DNA of 10,413 nucleotides from contig DGQJ01000295.1 in assembly GCA_002389705.1 (NCBI GenBank), forward strand, positions 7,513 to 17,925. The letters are read 5' to 3'. The DNA comes from Bacteroidales bacterium UBA4417 (GTDB lineage: Bacteria > Bacteroidota > Bacteroidia > Bacteroidales > UBA4417). Shown one piece after another: positions 1 through 6,476 of the stretch. Numbering within the stretch: position 1 is the first letter of the stretch; the number at the start of each line of letters is the position of its first letter. The notes under the pieces were generated by a model that worked only from the letters and a program-made list of their open reading frames with translations, did no database searches and was not told the origin of the DNA. Made by a program: the position numbers and the translations under genes.

Positions 1-39
1 GCCGGTGCAAATGCTTTTAAAACAAAAACATATTATACG

Positions 40-660
40 ATGCCAATACCTGATTTACGGTTTTCTAAATTCCTTTCATACGTTCTTCACCCCCTGATTA
101 TTCCCACATTAGCCACTGCTGCCCTGCTGATGCGCCCGGATTTGTATTCGATTGTATTGCCTCTTTGGCTGAAACTGTGGTATATCTCCGTGGTATTTGC
201 ATTTACCTGGCTTATTCCGGCAGCCGCAGTTTTTATCCTGCTGCGTGTAAACGCCATTTATTCAATCGAAATGAGCCATCGCGGCGAACGAACCATACCG
301 CTGCTGATAGCAAGTACCTCCTATATGGCCCTCGTGTTTTTTGTAAGGCCAACAAATATACCTCCGCTTTTTCTTTACGTGGTTTATTCGGCTACCTTTG
401 CATTGCTTGCCGGGCTATTGATAAATATGGTTTACAAAATCAGTCTTCATACCCTGGGCTGGGGGGCAATTACCGCAACGCTGGTCAGTATTTCGCTGCG
501 GTTGGGATTGCCGATGCTCACCTTAATCTCAGTAAGCATATTGCTTTCCGGACTGGCGGGTTACGCCAGGCTTAAAGAAAACGCCCACAACCAAACCCAG
601 GTTTATATGGGTTATATTGCAGGCGTTGCTATTGTTATGTTGATTATTTTCCTGGTCTAA
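40..660 (+). CDS. Polytopic membrane protein, degenerate PAP2-like
   Basis: This is a 206-residue, very hydrophobic protein with about six predicted membrane segments, so it sits in the inner membrane. It resembles small Bacteroidota proteins distantly related to PAP2 phosphatases. A conserved polar stretch S-H-R-G-E-R (79-84) precedes a membrane segment. His137 lies in an H-T-L-G-W-G context where PAP2 enzymes have PSGH. Arg177 and His183 keep the R-x5-H spacing of PAP2 motif 3, but the following Asp position is Gln187. With the catalytic motifs this altered, phosphatase activity is uncertain. Met40 is chosen because the LSYVLHPL-type N-terminus follows soon after. The frame is also open back to base 1, so a longer protein starting outside the window cannot be excluded. 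It ends one base before the convergent barrel gene. The gene is fairly sure; the family link is tentative. Confidence 0.82.
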   Translation: MPIPDLRFSKFLSYVLHPLIIPTLATAALLMRPDLYSIVLPLWLKLWYISVVFAFTWLIPAAAVFILLRVNAIYSIEMSHRGERTIPLLIASTSYMALVFFVRPTNIPPLFLYVVYSATFALLAGLLINMVYKISLHTLGWGAITATLVSISLRLGLPMLTLISVSILLSGLAGYARLKENAHNQTQVYMGYIAGVAIVMLIIFLV

Positions 661-661
661 A

Positions 662-1390
662 TCAGAATGGCCTGAAAACCAGCCCCACTGAAATAGGCCT
701 GATCTGCGGACCTAGATCCTTTTCGAAAACTGACGAAAGCTGGTAGAACACCGAAGCTCCGATCCATTTATAACCAAACTCGAAAAACGGGCCGTAGTGA
801 AAATTATCGATATTACGTAATTTGAGCGATTTTTCCTTCACTTCGTACCCGCTGCCTTCAAGGTCGCTTCCCTTATATTTTGTATGGGCATTCATGCTCC
901 AGCCAACTTTAAACCCTAAGGTTGTGTGTACTTTTTTAATGGATTTGTATTGGAACCCAAAAGGTACATCAAAGTATGTGATAGAAAGTTTACTCTTCTT
1001 TACTTCAATATTTTGCCCGTTGAATTTTGCCGGCGCATTGTAAAAATACGATTCGTTGGCATCAACACCGGCAGGAAGTTTCTCGTAAATATTGTATTTG
1101 CCTGTACCCAACAGCGCATTGTTGTAAAAATTATGTGCGCCTATTCCACCACCGATAAAGAAATTCAGATGACCTTTTTTATCCATCGGAAAATTGTAAC
1201 GTATGGCAACATCAACGCCCTGGTGAATAGCTCTTGGATCGATGGAGTCAGGAACCTTAACCCATATATCGGTAAATAAACCAAATCCGAGGCTGAGCCT
1301 TTTACGGATGGATTCGGCAGATGGTTTCTGAGCAAAAGAAGTAGCTACAACAGCCAGCAGGGTGATAAGTAAAAATATGTTGCGTTTCAT
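662..1390 (-). CDS. Outer-membrane beta-barrel protein (PorT-like/OMP_b-brl_2 type)
   Basis: The 242-residue product begins with a signal peptide: K2-R3, a hydrophobic core at 5-16, and a likely cut after T-S-F-A (residue 20), leaving Gln21 as the mature N-terminus. The rest alternates polar and hydrophobic residues with many Gly and aromatic residues, for example GGGIGAHNFY and the strand ITYFDVPFGFQY. It ends in a final strand with C-terminal Phe (VGLVFRPF), as outer-membrane barrels do. This matches the small barrel class of Bacteroidota that includes PorT, a type IX secretion component. I see no specific feature that makes it PorT itself, so no symbol is given. A TAnnTTTG element lies 21 bases upstream of the start. 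The tRNA upstream on the same strand has its own terminator, so this is probably a single-gene unit. Confidence 0.88.
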   Translation of the reverse strand: MKRNIFLLITLLAVVATSFAQKPSAESIRKRLSLGFGLFTDIWVKVPDSIDPRAIHQGVDVAIRYNFPMDKKGHLNFFIGGGIGAHNFYNNALLGTGKYNIYEKLPAGVDANESYFYNAPAKFNGQNIEVKKSKLSITYFDVPFGFQYKSIKKVHTTLGFKVGWSMNAHTKYKGSDLEGSGYEVKEKSLKLRNIDNFHYGPFFEFGYKWIGASVFYQLSSVFEKDLGPQIRPISVGLVFRPF

Positions 1391-1410
1391 TGACTATTTT
1401 TTTTCGAAAG

Positions 1411-1418
1411 CAAAGATA
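1411..1418 (-). promoter_or_regulatory. Candidate -7 element for the barrel gene
   Basis: The minus strand reads TATCTTTG, a full match to the Bacteroidota TAnnTTTG element, ending 20 bases before the ATG at 1390. No matching TTTG was found at the usual 19-21 base spacing upstream, so only the -7 half is supported. Confidence 0.4.
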
Positions 1419-1510
1419 AAGTAAAAACCGGATCAGACACACCGCCTGTAAACTTTGTGATTGTTAAGAATTGCTAATATCCACTAATTATGGCGCAAAC
1501 GCATCCGGAA

Positions 1511-1541
1511 TAAAAAAAGCCTTGCTGCTGAGCAAGGCTTT
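1511..1541 (-). terminator. Intrinsic terminator after tRNA-Ile2
   Basis: An 11-base-pair inverted repeat (1516-1526 with 1531-1541, loop GCTG on the plus strand) is followed on the minus strand by a T-run from the A-run at 1512-1518. It begins 7 bases after the tRNA 3' end and precedes the barrel gene promoter, so it should end the tRNA transcript. Confidence 0.85.
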
Positions 1542-1548
1542 AAAAGGG

Positions 1549-1622
1549 TGGGCCCACCTGGACTTGAACCAGGGACCTACTGATTATGAGTCAGTTGCTC
1601 TAACCATCTGAGCTATAGGCCC
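1549..1622 (-). tRNA. tRNA-Ile2 (CAU anticodon, lysidine type); tRNA-Met less likely
   Basis: A complete 74-base cloverleaf folds on the minus strand. The acceptor GGGCCTA pairs with TGGGCCC (one G-U), D stem GCTC pairs with GAGC, anticodon stem ACTGA pairs with TCAGT around loop CTCATAA, and T stem CCTGG pairs with CCAGG around TTCAAGT. The discriminator base is A. The anticodon CAT is at 1586-1588. Elongator Met and Ile2 tRNAs share this loop. C4-G69 and C5-G68 in the acceptor are the pairs reported as positive determinants for E. coli TilS, which converts C34 to lysidine, and they favour Ile2, the reader of AUA. Against it, pair 29-41 is T-A rather than the C-G of E. coli Ile2. The 3' end continues ACCC, so CCA is not encoded and must be added after transcription. 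Confidence 0.93.
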
Positions 1623-1661
1623 TTCTAATTAAAGACTCATCTTTAATTGGAAATAAGGCTG

Positions 1662-1669
1662 CAAATTTA
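1662..1669 (-). promoter_or_regulatory. Candidate -7 element for tRNA-Ile2
   Basis: The minus strand reads TAAATTTG, a full match to TAnnTTTG, 39 bases upstream of the tRNA 5' end. No TTTG lies at the expected -33 distance. It directly abuts the candidate element for the divergent HAD gene. Confidence 0.42.
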
Positions 1670-1677
1670 CAACTTTG
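1670..1677 (+). promoter_or_regulatory. Candidate -7 element for the HAD gene
   Basis: CAACTTTG matches TAnnTTTG except for its first base. ATTG at 1646-1649 lies 20 bases upstream and could serve as a weak -33 element (TTTG consensus). The ATG at 1714 is 36 bases downstream, a normal leader length. Confidence 0.28.
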
Positions 1678-1713
1678 TGCTCAATTTAAAAGCACGAATC
1701 AAATATTTTTTTT

Positions 1714-2379
1714 ATGATTGAAAATAATACACCCAACACCAGGAATATCATTTTCGATTTAGGGGGTGTTCTGCTGAATATCAACCCCTTACTCTCTCTT
1801 ATCGAACTTGCAAAATTGAGTGAAACCGATAGCGAAACGCTTAAAACAAGCCTTGCTGTTGAAGGAATTTTCGAAAAATTTGATACCGGGAGTATCAGTG
1901 CAGCTCAATTCCGGAGCATGCTGTGCCAGATTTTGAACCGCAAAGTCAGTGATGCTGAGATTGACCGCATCTGGAATGTGCTACTGCTCGATTTCCCGAA
2001 ACCAAGGGTTGAAATGCTGCAGCAAATTCGCAGGAATTATCGTATAATTTTATTGTCGAACACCAATATTATTCATTATCAAAAATACACCAGTGATTTC
2101 TTCGATAATTACGGGATTCCTTTCACAAGCTTATTCGACAGGCTTTTTCTTTCGTATGAAATCGGGATGCATAAGCCGGATGCAGGCATATATACCTATG
2201 TGCTCGGGAACGCTGAAATAAAACCCGAAGAAACTGCCTTTTTCGATGATTCATTGGCAAATATAAGGGCTGCTAAACAATCAGGTATAAAATCATTCCA
2301 TATTCACCAAGGGCTTGATGTTACCGACTTTTTCGAAAACGGGATTTTAAAACCAACCTATACTGACAAGCAAGGTTAA
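1714..2379 (+). CDS. HAD-superfamily (subfamily IA) phosphatase, YihX-like
   Basis: The 221-residue cytoplasmic protein has the haloacid dehalogenase motifs in order. Motif I is I-I-F-D-L-G-G-V-L with nucleophile Asp15. Motif II is L-L-S-N-T-N with Ser115. Motif III is H-K-P-D with Lys154. Motif IV is F-F-D-D with Asp178 and Asp179 for magnesium. A helical cap of about 80 residues lies between motifs I and II, as in subfamily IA. The residue two after the nucleophile is Gly17 instead of the usual Asp; the same D-L-G form occurs in E. coli YihX, a glucose-1-phosphatase, so this is a subfamily trait rather than damage. The substrate cannot be read from the sequence; a sugar phosphate is a guess by analogy. 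It diverges from the tRNA and converges on the response regulator. Confidence 0.93.
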   Translation: MIENNTPNTRNIIFDLGGVLLNINPLLSLIELAKLSETDSETLKTSLAVEGIFEKFDTGSISAAQFRSMLCQILNRKVSDAEIDRIWNVLLLDFPKPRVEMLQQIRRNYRIILLSNTNIIHYQKYTSDFFDNYGIPFTSLFDRLFLSYEIGMHKPDAGIYTYVLGNAEIKPEETAFFDDSLANIRAAKQSGIKSFHIHQGLDVTDFFENGILKPTYTDKQG

Positions 2380-2459
2380 TTGAGCCTTTTACTAAAGCCA
2401 TGTAGGTCCGGACCGAGACTTATTGGAAACCGATCCGTATTGCGAAGTTTGGGGTAAAA

Positions 2460-3812
2460 TTACTGAAGAACTCTACCGTCGTCCTTCAGCATTCGGTAAA
2501 TGGTGGTTTTGCCGATATTGAGTTTGTCGGCCACCAGGCGTACTTTATTATCGTATTTATTCAGGTAGTGGGTTATAATGATCTTGATATAATCGTCGAG
2601 CGTAGCCTCTTCGTTAACAAAATCGAGCATAGCTGCGGTATTGGGCAGTTTTATATCTTCAGCGTGGATGGTATCGGTATTGGTCATTACAGCAGCCAGT
2701 TCCACGATGGCCTTGAGTTCGCGCACGTTTCCGGGGAAAGGGTACTTACGCAGTTTTTCCATAGCTTCGGCTGACATAACCAGTTTGGGGATGCTGTTTT
2801 TGGCGCAGAATTCGTCGACAAAAAACCGGGCCAGCAGGAAGATATCATTCCCCCGGTTACGTAGCGGAGGAAGTTCGATAGGCAAACCCAGCAAACGATA
2901 GTATAAATCCTCCCTGAAACTACCTTTTTTCACTTCTTCGAGCAGGTTTTTGTGAGTAGCAACTATAACCCGTACATCCAGTTTCTGAGGTTTATTTGAG
3001 CCCACCCTTACTACTTCTTCTTCCTGCAATACACGCAGGAGCTTTGCCTGCATGTTGAGGTCCATATCCCCAATTTCATCCAGGAAAATAGTACCATGAT
3101 TGGCTTCTTCGAAACGACCAATTCGTTGGTTGTTAGCCCCTGTAAAAGAACCTTTTTCGTGCCCAAACATTTCGCTTTCAATCAGTTCGCGCGGAATGGC
3201 TGTAACATTTACAGCTACGAAGGGTTTGTTTTTCCGCTTGGAGTTAAAGTGAATAGCTTTTGCTACCAGCTCTTTACCGGTACCGGTTTCGCCGTGAACA
3301 GAAACTGAGATACTGGTTTTTGTAGCCTTCTCTATAAGCCGGAACACATTATTTATGGCCGGGCTATCGCCTTTAATCAGGTTGTTGTATTCGTACTTTT
3401 TACCAATTTCATCCTCGAGGTTCGAAATGCGTTGTTTTAAATTAAAATTGGATTTTATATTTCGCATAACCGACCATATCCTGTCCTTGGTATCCTGGTC
3501 TTTCAACACATAATCGTAAATGCCTTTCTTTACCAATTCTACTGCAGTTGAAATATCCTGTTGACCTGATACGATAACAACCGGTAACTCGGGGTCAAAT
3601 TCACGGATGCGTTTCAGCACATCGAAACCGGTCATATCCGGCAGGTTGAAATCGAGCGAAATGGCCGACGGCCCTTTGTATAAATTGGCCAGCAATTCCT
3701 TGCCTGAATTAAAAACCAATACTTCATAATCAGGATTCTGTGAAAGATGATACGAAAGTACTTTTGCATACATAACATCATCTTCAACCACAAAAATTCT
3801 AAATGCATCCAT
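2460..3812 (-). CDS. Sigma-54-dependent response regulator (NtrC/AtoC family)
   Basis: The 450-residue activator has three domains. Residues 1-120 are a receiver with acidic pocket E10-D11-D12, phosphoacceptor Asp54, Ser82 and Lys104, so it should accept phosphate from a histidine kinase. Residues about 143-370 are the AAA+ sigma-54 interaction domain: Walker A GETGTGK (174-180), sigma-54 contact loop GSFTGA (221-226), Walker B with D245-E246, arginines in FREDLYYR (299-306), and sensor II FPGNVREL (359-366). Residues about 404-445 are a Fis-type helix-turn-helix (VADKLNIGKTTIYRMLK). Phosphorylation should switch on ATP-driven opening of sigma-54 promoters. The usual loop is GAFTGA; Ala to Ser is a conservative variant. 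No histidine kinase is nearby, so it is an orphan here. AAAGGA lies just upstream of the ATG, unlike most genes in the window. Confidence 0.96.
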   Translation of the reverse strand: MDAFRIFVVEDDVMYAKVLSYHLSQNPDYEVLVFNSGKELLANLYKGPSAISLDFNLPDMTGFDVLKRIREFDPELPVVIVSGQQDISTAVELVKKGIYDYVLKDQDTKDRIWSVMRNIKSNFNLKQRISNLEDEIGKKYEYNNLIKGDSPAINNVFRLIEKATKTSISVSVHGETGTGKELVAKAIHFNSKRKNKPFVAVNVTAIPRELIESEMFGHEKGSFTGANNQRIGRFEEANHGTIFLDEIGDMDLNMQAKLLRVLQEEEVVRVGSNKPQKLDVRVIVATHKNLLEEVKKGSFREDLYYRLLGLPIELPPLRNRGNDIFLLARFFVDEFCAKNSIPKLVMSAEAMEKLRKYPFPGNVRELKAIVELAAVMTNTDTIHAEDIKLPNTAAMLDFVNEEATLDDYIKIIITHYLNKYDNKVRLVADKLNIGKTTIYRMLKDDGRVLQ

Positions 3813-4257
3813 TAGGTGTCCTTTTATTAGATTTATTTCCTAAAAACGGAAAAGTAACAAAGTTAGTTAAAAAAATAGTAAAGTTCCCGAAACGGGACAC
3901 AAATTGTCATTTTAGTACTCCAATTTCAATTCCGACATATTTTTGGGACCCGATCCGGAAATCGTAATTCTTGATTTCATTACCTGCAAGTCAGAAATTC
4001 AGCAAAATAACTAAATCAACTTCATCAATTTAATACAACACTAGTTATTGATTAACAACTATTTAAACTTGTTTAAAAACGCTTTTTCAACAATTTTAAT
4101 CCCCCCGGCAACAAGAATGCGATTCAATATTAAAGCTACAACTGGTAGCCGGGTATTCTGCACATTTCTATTCAAAGGATAAAATATCCCGGACTATAAA
4201 GTGGAACTGTTATTCATACAAATAGTGTGACAAAGTAGAAATACAGATTAGAAAATT
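3813..4257. other. 445-base AT-rich intergenic region, no gene recognised
   Basis: The stretch separates the codirectional dus and response regulator genes. It holds the candidate -7 element at 3858-3865, a small inverted repeat TCCCG-AAA-CGGGA (3885-3897) just upstream of it, and a weak GGATA-AAA-TATCC hairpin in the 170 bases after dus. No ORF of credible length was found: the longest minus-strand reading noticed is 22 codons (3912-3980). No tRNA fold and no sigma-54 site with GG and GC at the right spacing was seen. A small RNA or long regulatory leader is possible but unproven. Confidence 0.5.
3858..3865 (-). promoter_or_regulatory. Candidate -7 element for the response regulator
   Basis: The minus strand reads TAACTTTG, a full match to TAnnTTTG, giving a leader of about 40 bases. 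TTTC lies 23 bases upstream, slightly too far and one base off, so the -33 half is doubtful. Confidence 0.42.
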
Positions 4258-5232
4258 TTAAAAATTAGGGGTAGAAAAATTTAATAGAATTTCTGCTACC
4301 TCGGCATAGGTTTTCCTGTTTAAGATTTCCATCCTAACTTGTTTAAAGCCAGACAACCCCCTGAAATAACCGGCATAATGCTTACGCATTTCGATAATGC
4401 CTTTCGTTTCGCCTTTCTTTTGTACAGCTAAACGCAGGTGTTCGAGGCATACGGAAATACGTTCGTCCCGGGTTGGTTCATCAGGTAGCTCACCCGAAAG
4501 GAAATACGCTTTTACATTCCTGAAAATCCAGGGATTTCCGATAGCAGCCCGACCTATCATAATAGCATCAACGCCAAACCTGTTAAACATATCAGCTGCT
4601 ATCAGCGGATTGGTTATATCGCCATTGCCTATTACCGGGATTTGCATGCGGGGATTATTTTTCACAGCTCCGATCAAAGTCCAGTCGGCCTCGCCGCTGT
4701 ACATCTGCGCCCGGGTGCGACCATGGATGGTAATAGCTTTTATACCAACATCCTGCAGCCGTTCGGCAATTTCAACTATATATTTAGAATTTTCGTCCCA
4801 GCCAAGCCTGGTTTTAACAGTAACCGGAAGATTAACTGCATTAACCACTTCGCGGGTAATAGCTACCATGCGGGGGATGTCATTTAACAACCCGGCCCCG
4901 GCACCTTTCATAGCCACTTTCCTCACTGGGCAACCAAAATTGATATCAATTACTTCAGGATTTTGCTCCATGGCCAGCAAAGCAGCATTTTTCATGGCTT
5001 CCACACCATTGCCAAAAATCTGTATACCAATGGGCCGCTCCGACGCATCGAAAGCCATTTTTTTATTGCTTTTTTCAGCCAGCCTGACCAATGCTTCTGA
5101 CGAAACGAACTCAGTATAAACCATATCGGCCCCAAATCTCCGGCAAAGAGTCCGGAATGCTGAATCAGTAATATCCTCAAGCGGGGCAAGCAGTACAGGA
5201 CGGTGCCCAAGGTCGGTATTTCCAATATTCAT
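4258..5232 (-). CDS. dusB: tRNA-dihydrouridine synthase (DusB-like)
   Basis: The 324-residue flavoenzyme reduces uridines in the tRNA D-loop to dihydrouridine using FMN and NAD(P)H. The N-terminal TIM barrel shows APLEDITD (16-23), the Bacteroidota form of the family APMxGxTD motif. The catalytic Cys101 is in INFGCPVRK, Lys140 in VTVKTRLGW contacts FMN and substrate, His170-Gly171-Arg172-Thr173 is the second FMN-binding site, and GNGDI plus IMIGRAAIGNPWIF bind the FMN phosphate. The C-terminal helical domain (about 245-324) binds tRNA. Length and motif spelling fit DusB-type enzymes best, though assignment among Dus classes from sequence alone is approximate. A -7 element lies 17 bases upstream of the ATG, and the CPBP gene diverges from it. 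No terminator is obvious downstream. Confidence 0.95.
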   Translation of the reverse strand: MNIGNTDLGHRPVLLAPLEDITDSAFRTLCRRFGADMVYTEFVSSEALVRLAEKSNKKMAFDASERPIGIQIFGNGVEAMKNAALLAMEQNPEVIDINFGCPVRKVAMKGAGAGLLNDIPRMVAITREVVNAVNLPVTVKTRLGWDENSKYIVEIAERLQDVGIKAITIHGRTRAQMYSGEADWTLIGAVKNNPRMQIPVIGNGDITNPLIAADMFNRFGVDAIMIGRAAIGNPWIFRNVKAYFLSGELPDEPTRDERISVCLEHLRLAVQKKGETKGIIEMRKHYAGYFRGLSGFKQVRMEILNRKTYAEVAEILLNFSTPNF

Positions 5233-5249
5233 CGGGAATAATTTAGCTG

Positions 5250-5257
5250 CAAAAATA
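5250..5257 (-). promoter_or_regulatory. Candidate -7 element for dus
   Basis: The minus strand reads TATTTTTG, a full match to TAnnTTTG, in the 87-base divergent gap between dus and the CPBP gene. No TTTG is present at the usual -33 distance. Confidence 0.38.
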
Positions 5258-5295
5258 GCAACATTATCTTCGGCCTGCTATAACCGCATATTGAT

Positions 5296-5303
5296 TACTT
5301 TTG
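5296..5303 (+). promoter_or_regulatory. Candidate -7 element for the CPBP protease gene
   Basis: TACTTTTG fully matches TAnnTTTG and ends 16 bases before the ATG at 5320, implying a very short leader of about 10 bases. Its -33 region would overlap that of the divergent dus promoter. No good -33 match is visible. Confidence 0.35.
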
Positions 5304-5319
5304 CCACAAACAAATCATC

Positions 5320-6243
5320 ATGCTAAAGGGCTCTTATTCGCACCTGAATCCGGTAAGCAAATTGCTGTTATTAATTATACTGGTGTTCAGTTTTCTGCTT
5401 TTCTCACTTTTACTGGGTATACTTGTTTTGGTTCCTTTCTTTGGATCGGGGGTTATTAGCCTGATAGCAGCGCCCGATTTCGCTGACCCTGCCATTGTAA
5501 ACGCGCTTAAAGTGGTTCAGATGCTGAACACAACGGGAGGATTGCTGCTTCCGGCCATCATGTTCATGTGGCTATGTGACCGGTACGATTCCGGCTCCAT
5601 GTATAAACTTCCTCACATTCCATGGTTAATAGTAGCTTCGGCTGCCTTAATCATCGTGGCACAACCTGTAGTTGGCCTGGCAAACGAACTGAACAGTCAC
5701 CTGTCGCTACCCGGCTGGCTTTCGGATGTCGAGACCTGGATGAAAGACAAAGAAAATATTAATGCAACGGTAACTGAGGCTTTCCTTTCGACGGTTTCAG
5801 CCAGCGGCTTCCTGATCAACATATTGATGATCGCCATTTTACCGGCCCTGGCTGAAGAAATTCTGTTCAGGGGTGCATTGGCCGGATTGCTTAAGGACTG
5901 GACAAAAAATATGCATGCAGCAGTGCTGATTTCGTCGCTGGTGTTTGCAGCTATACACCTGCAATTTTATGGTTTCCTGCCCAGGTTTTTACTGGGAATG
6001 ATGCTGGGCTACCTGTTTTTCTGGAGTGGCAGCATCTGGCTGCCTGTAATAGCTCATTTTACAAATAATTTTTTGTCAGTATTAATTGAGTTCCTTTTCC
6101 GGAAAGGATACATACATACCAATGCTGAGAATTTCGGTGCAAACAATGCAGCCTGGCTTGCCCTGCTCAGTTTTACAGCAGCTTCGGCAGTGATTTACTT
6201 TATTTACAGCAAAACCATGGTACGAAATCCTTCAAATCATTAA
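5320..6243 (+). CDS. CPBP-family intramembrane metalloprotease (CAAX/Abi type)
   Basis: This is a 307-residue integral membrane protein with roughly eight hydrophobic segments. The three signatures of the CPBP (Rce1/Abi) family are present: E179-E180-x3-R184 in AEEILFRG, F209-x3-H213 in FAAIH, and H246-x3-N250 in HFTNN. These residues form the intramembrane active site in the Rce1 family, so the protein should be catalytically competent. Bacterial members have varied roles, including bacteriocin immunity, protein maturation and anti-sigma processing; nothing here identifies the target. The N-terminal half (1-160) is a less conserved membrane region with a loop at about 122-150 that likely faces one side of the membrane. 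It is transcribed away from dus and leads, after a 233-base gap, toward tonB. No terminator was seen after it. Confidence 0.93.
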   Translation: MLKGSYSHLNPVSKLLLLIILVFSFLLFSLLLGILVLVPFFGSGVISLIAAPDFADPAIVNALKVVQMLNTTGGLLLPAIMFMWLCDRYDSGSMYKLPHIPWLIVASAALIIVAQPVVGLANELNSHLSLPGWLSDVETWMKDKENINATVTEAFLSTVSASGFLINILMIAILPALAEEILFRGALAGLLKDWTKNMHAAVLISSLVFAAIHLQFYGFLPRFLLGMMLGYLFFWSGSIWLPVIAHFTNNFLSVLIEFLFRKGYIHTNAENFGANNAAWLALLSFTAASAVIYFIYSKTMVRNPSNH

Positions 6244-6378
6244 TTTTTACCGAAAATCAAATAGCTTATCTGCAGCGAAATTAACACCATATTGCAGCAA
6301 AACCTCTAAGATCAAGATATAGACAACAATGCCTTCAGAACAGGAACCGGCAAATTGAATCGGAGTAATCAGCGTACC

Positions 6379-6398
6379 TTACGGATGGTTACGGATAC
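6379..6398. repeat. Tandem 10-base repeat upstream of tonB
   Basis: TTACGGATGG is followed directly by TTACGGATAC, two 10-base units differing at the last two positions. One helical turn of spacing would put both units on the same DNA face, as in many regulator sites. The function is unknown. Confidence 0.35.
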
Positions 6399-6405
6399 AA
6401 TATCA

Positions 6406-6456
6406 GCCGGCAGAGATAACCGGTTAATAACATTTCGCCGGATTAGCCGTTAATAA
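6406..6456. repeat. Imperfect direct repeat upstream of tonB
   Basis: Two copies share GCCGG at the left and GTTAATAA at the right: 6406-6430 and 6437-6456. The first copy is longer between the shared ends and contains the palindrome AACCGGTT (6418-6425). The repeat ends about 20 bases before the TTG start of tonB, so it could be an operator or part of the leader. No TAnnTTTG element was found in this 233-base gap, which holds no recognisable gene. Confidence 0.35.
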
Positions 6457-6476
6457 ACTGATAAAGCAGCAAGGAA

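Noticed and set aside
165..575. 136-codon plus-strand frame
   Set aside because: Shifted-frame shadow inside the membrane protein gene at 40-660.
926..1279. 117-codon plus-strand frame, and another at 822-1043
   Set aside because: Antisense to the barrel gene, which has a signal peptide and a full-length barrel.
2405..2414. Perfect palindrome GGTCCGGACC between the HAD and regulator genes
   Set aside because: No loop and no T-run on either strand, so not a convincing terminator; a single 10-base palindrome may be chance.
3912..3980. 22-codon minus-strand ORF in the regulator leader
   Set aside because: Translation looks acceptable (MKSRITISGS...) but it is too short to separate from chance, and it lies upstream of the proposed -7 element.
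3813..4257. Sigma-54 promoter upstream of the regulator
   Set aside because: Partial TGG and TGC or TTGC pieces occur on both strands, but none has GG and GC at the required spacing.
4397..5119. 240-codon plus-strand frame
   Set aside because: It lies wholly antisense to dus, whose catalytic motifs are intact; the translation is rich in Ser/Pro/Ile with no family features.
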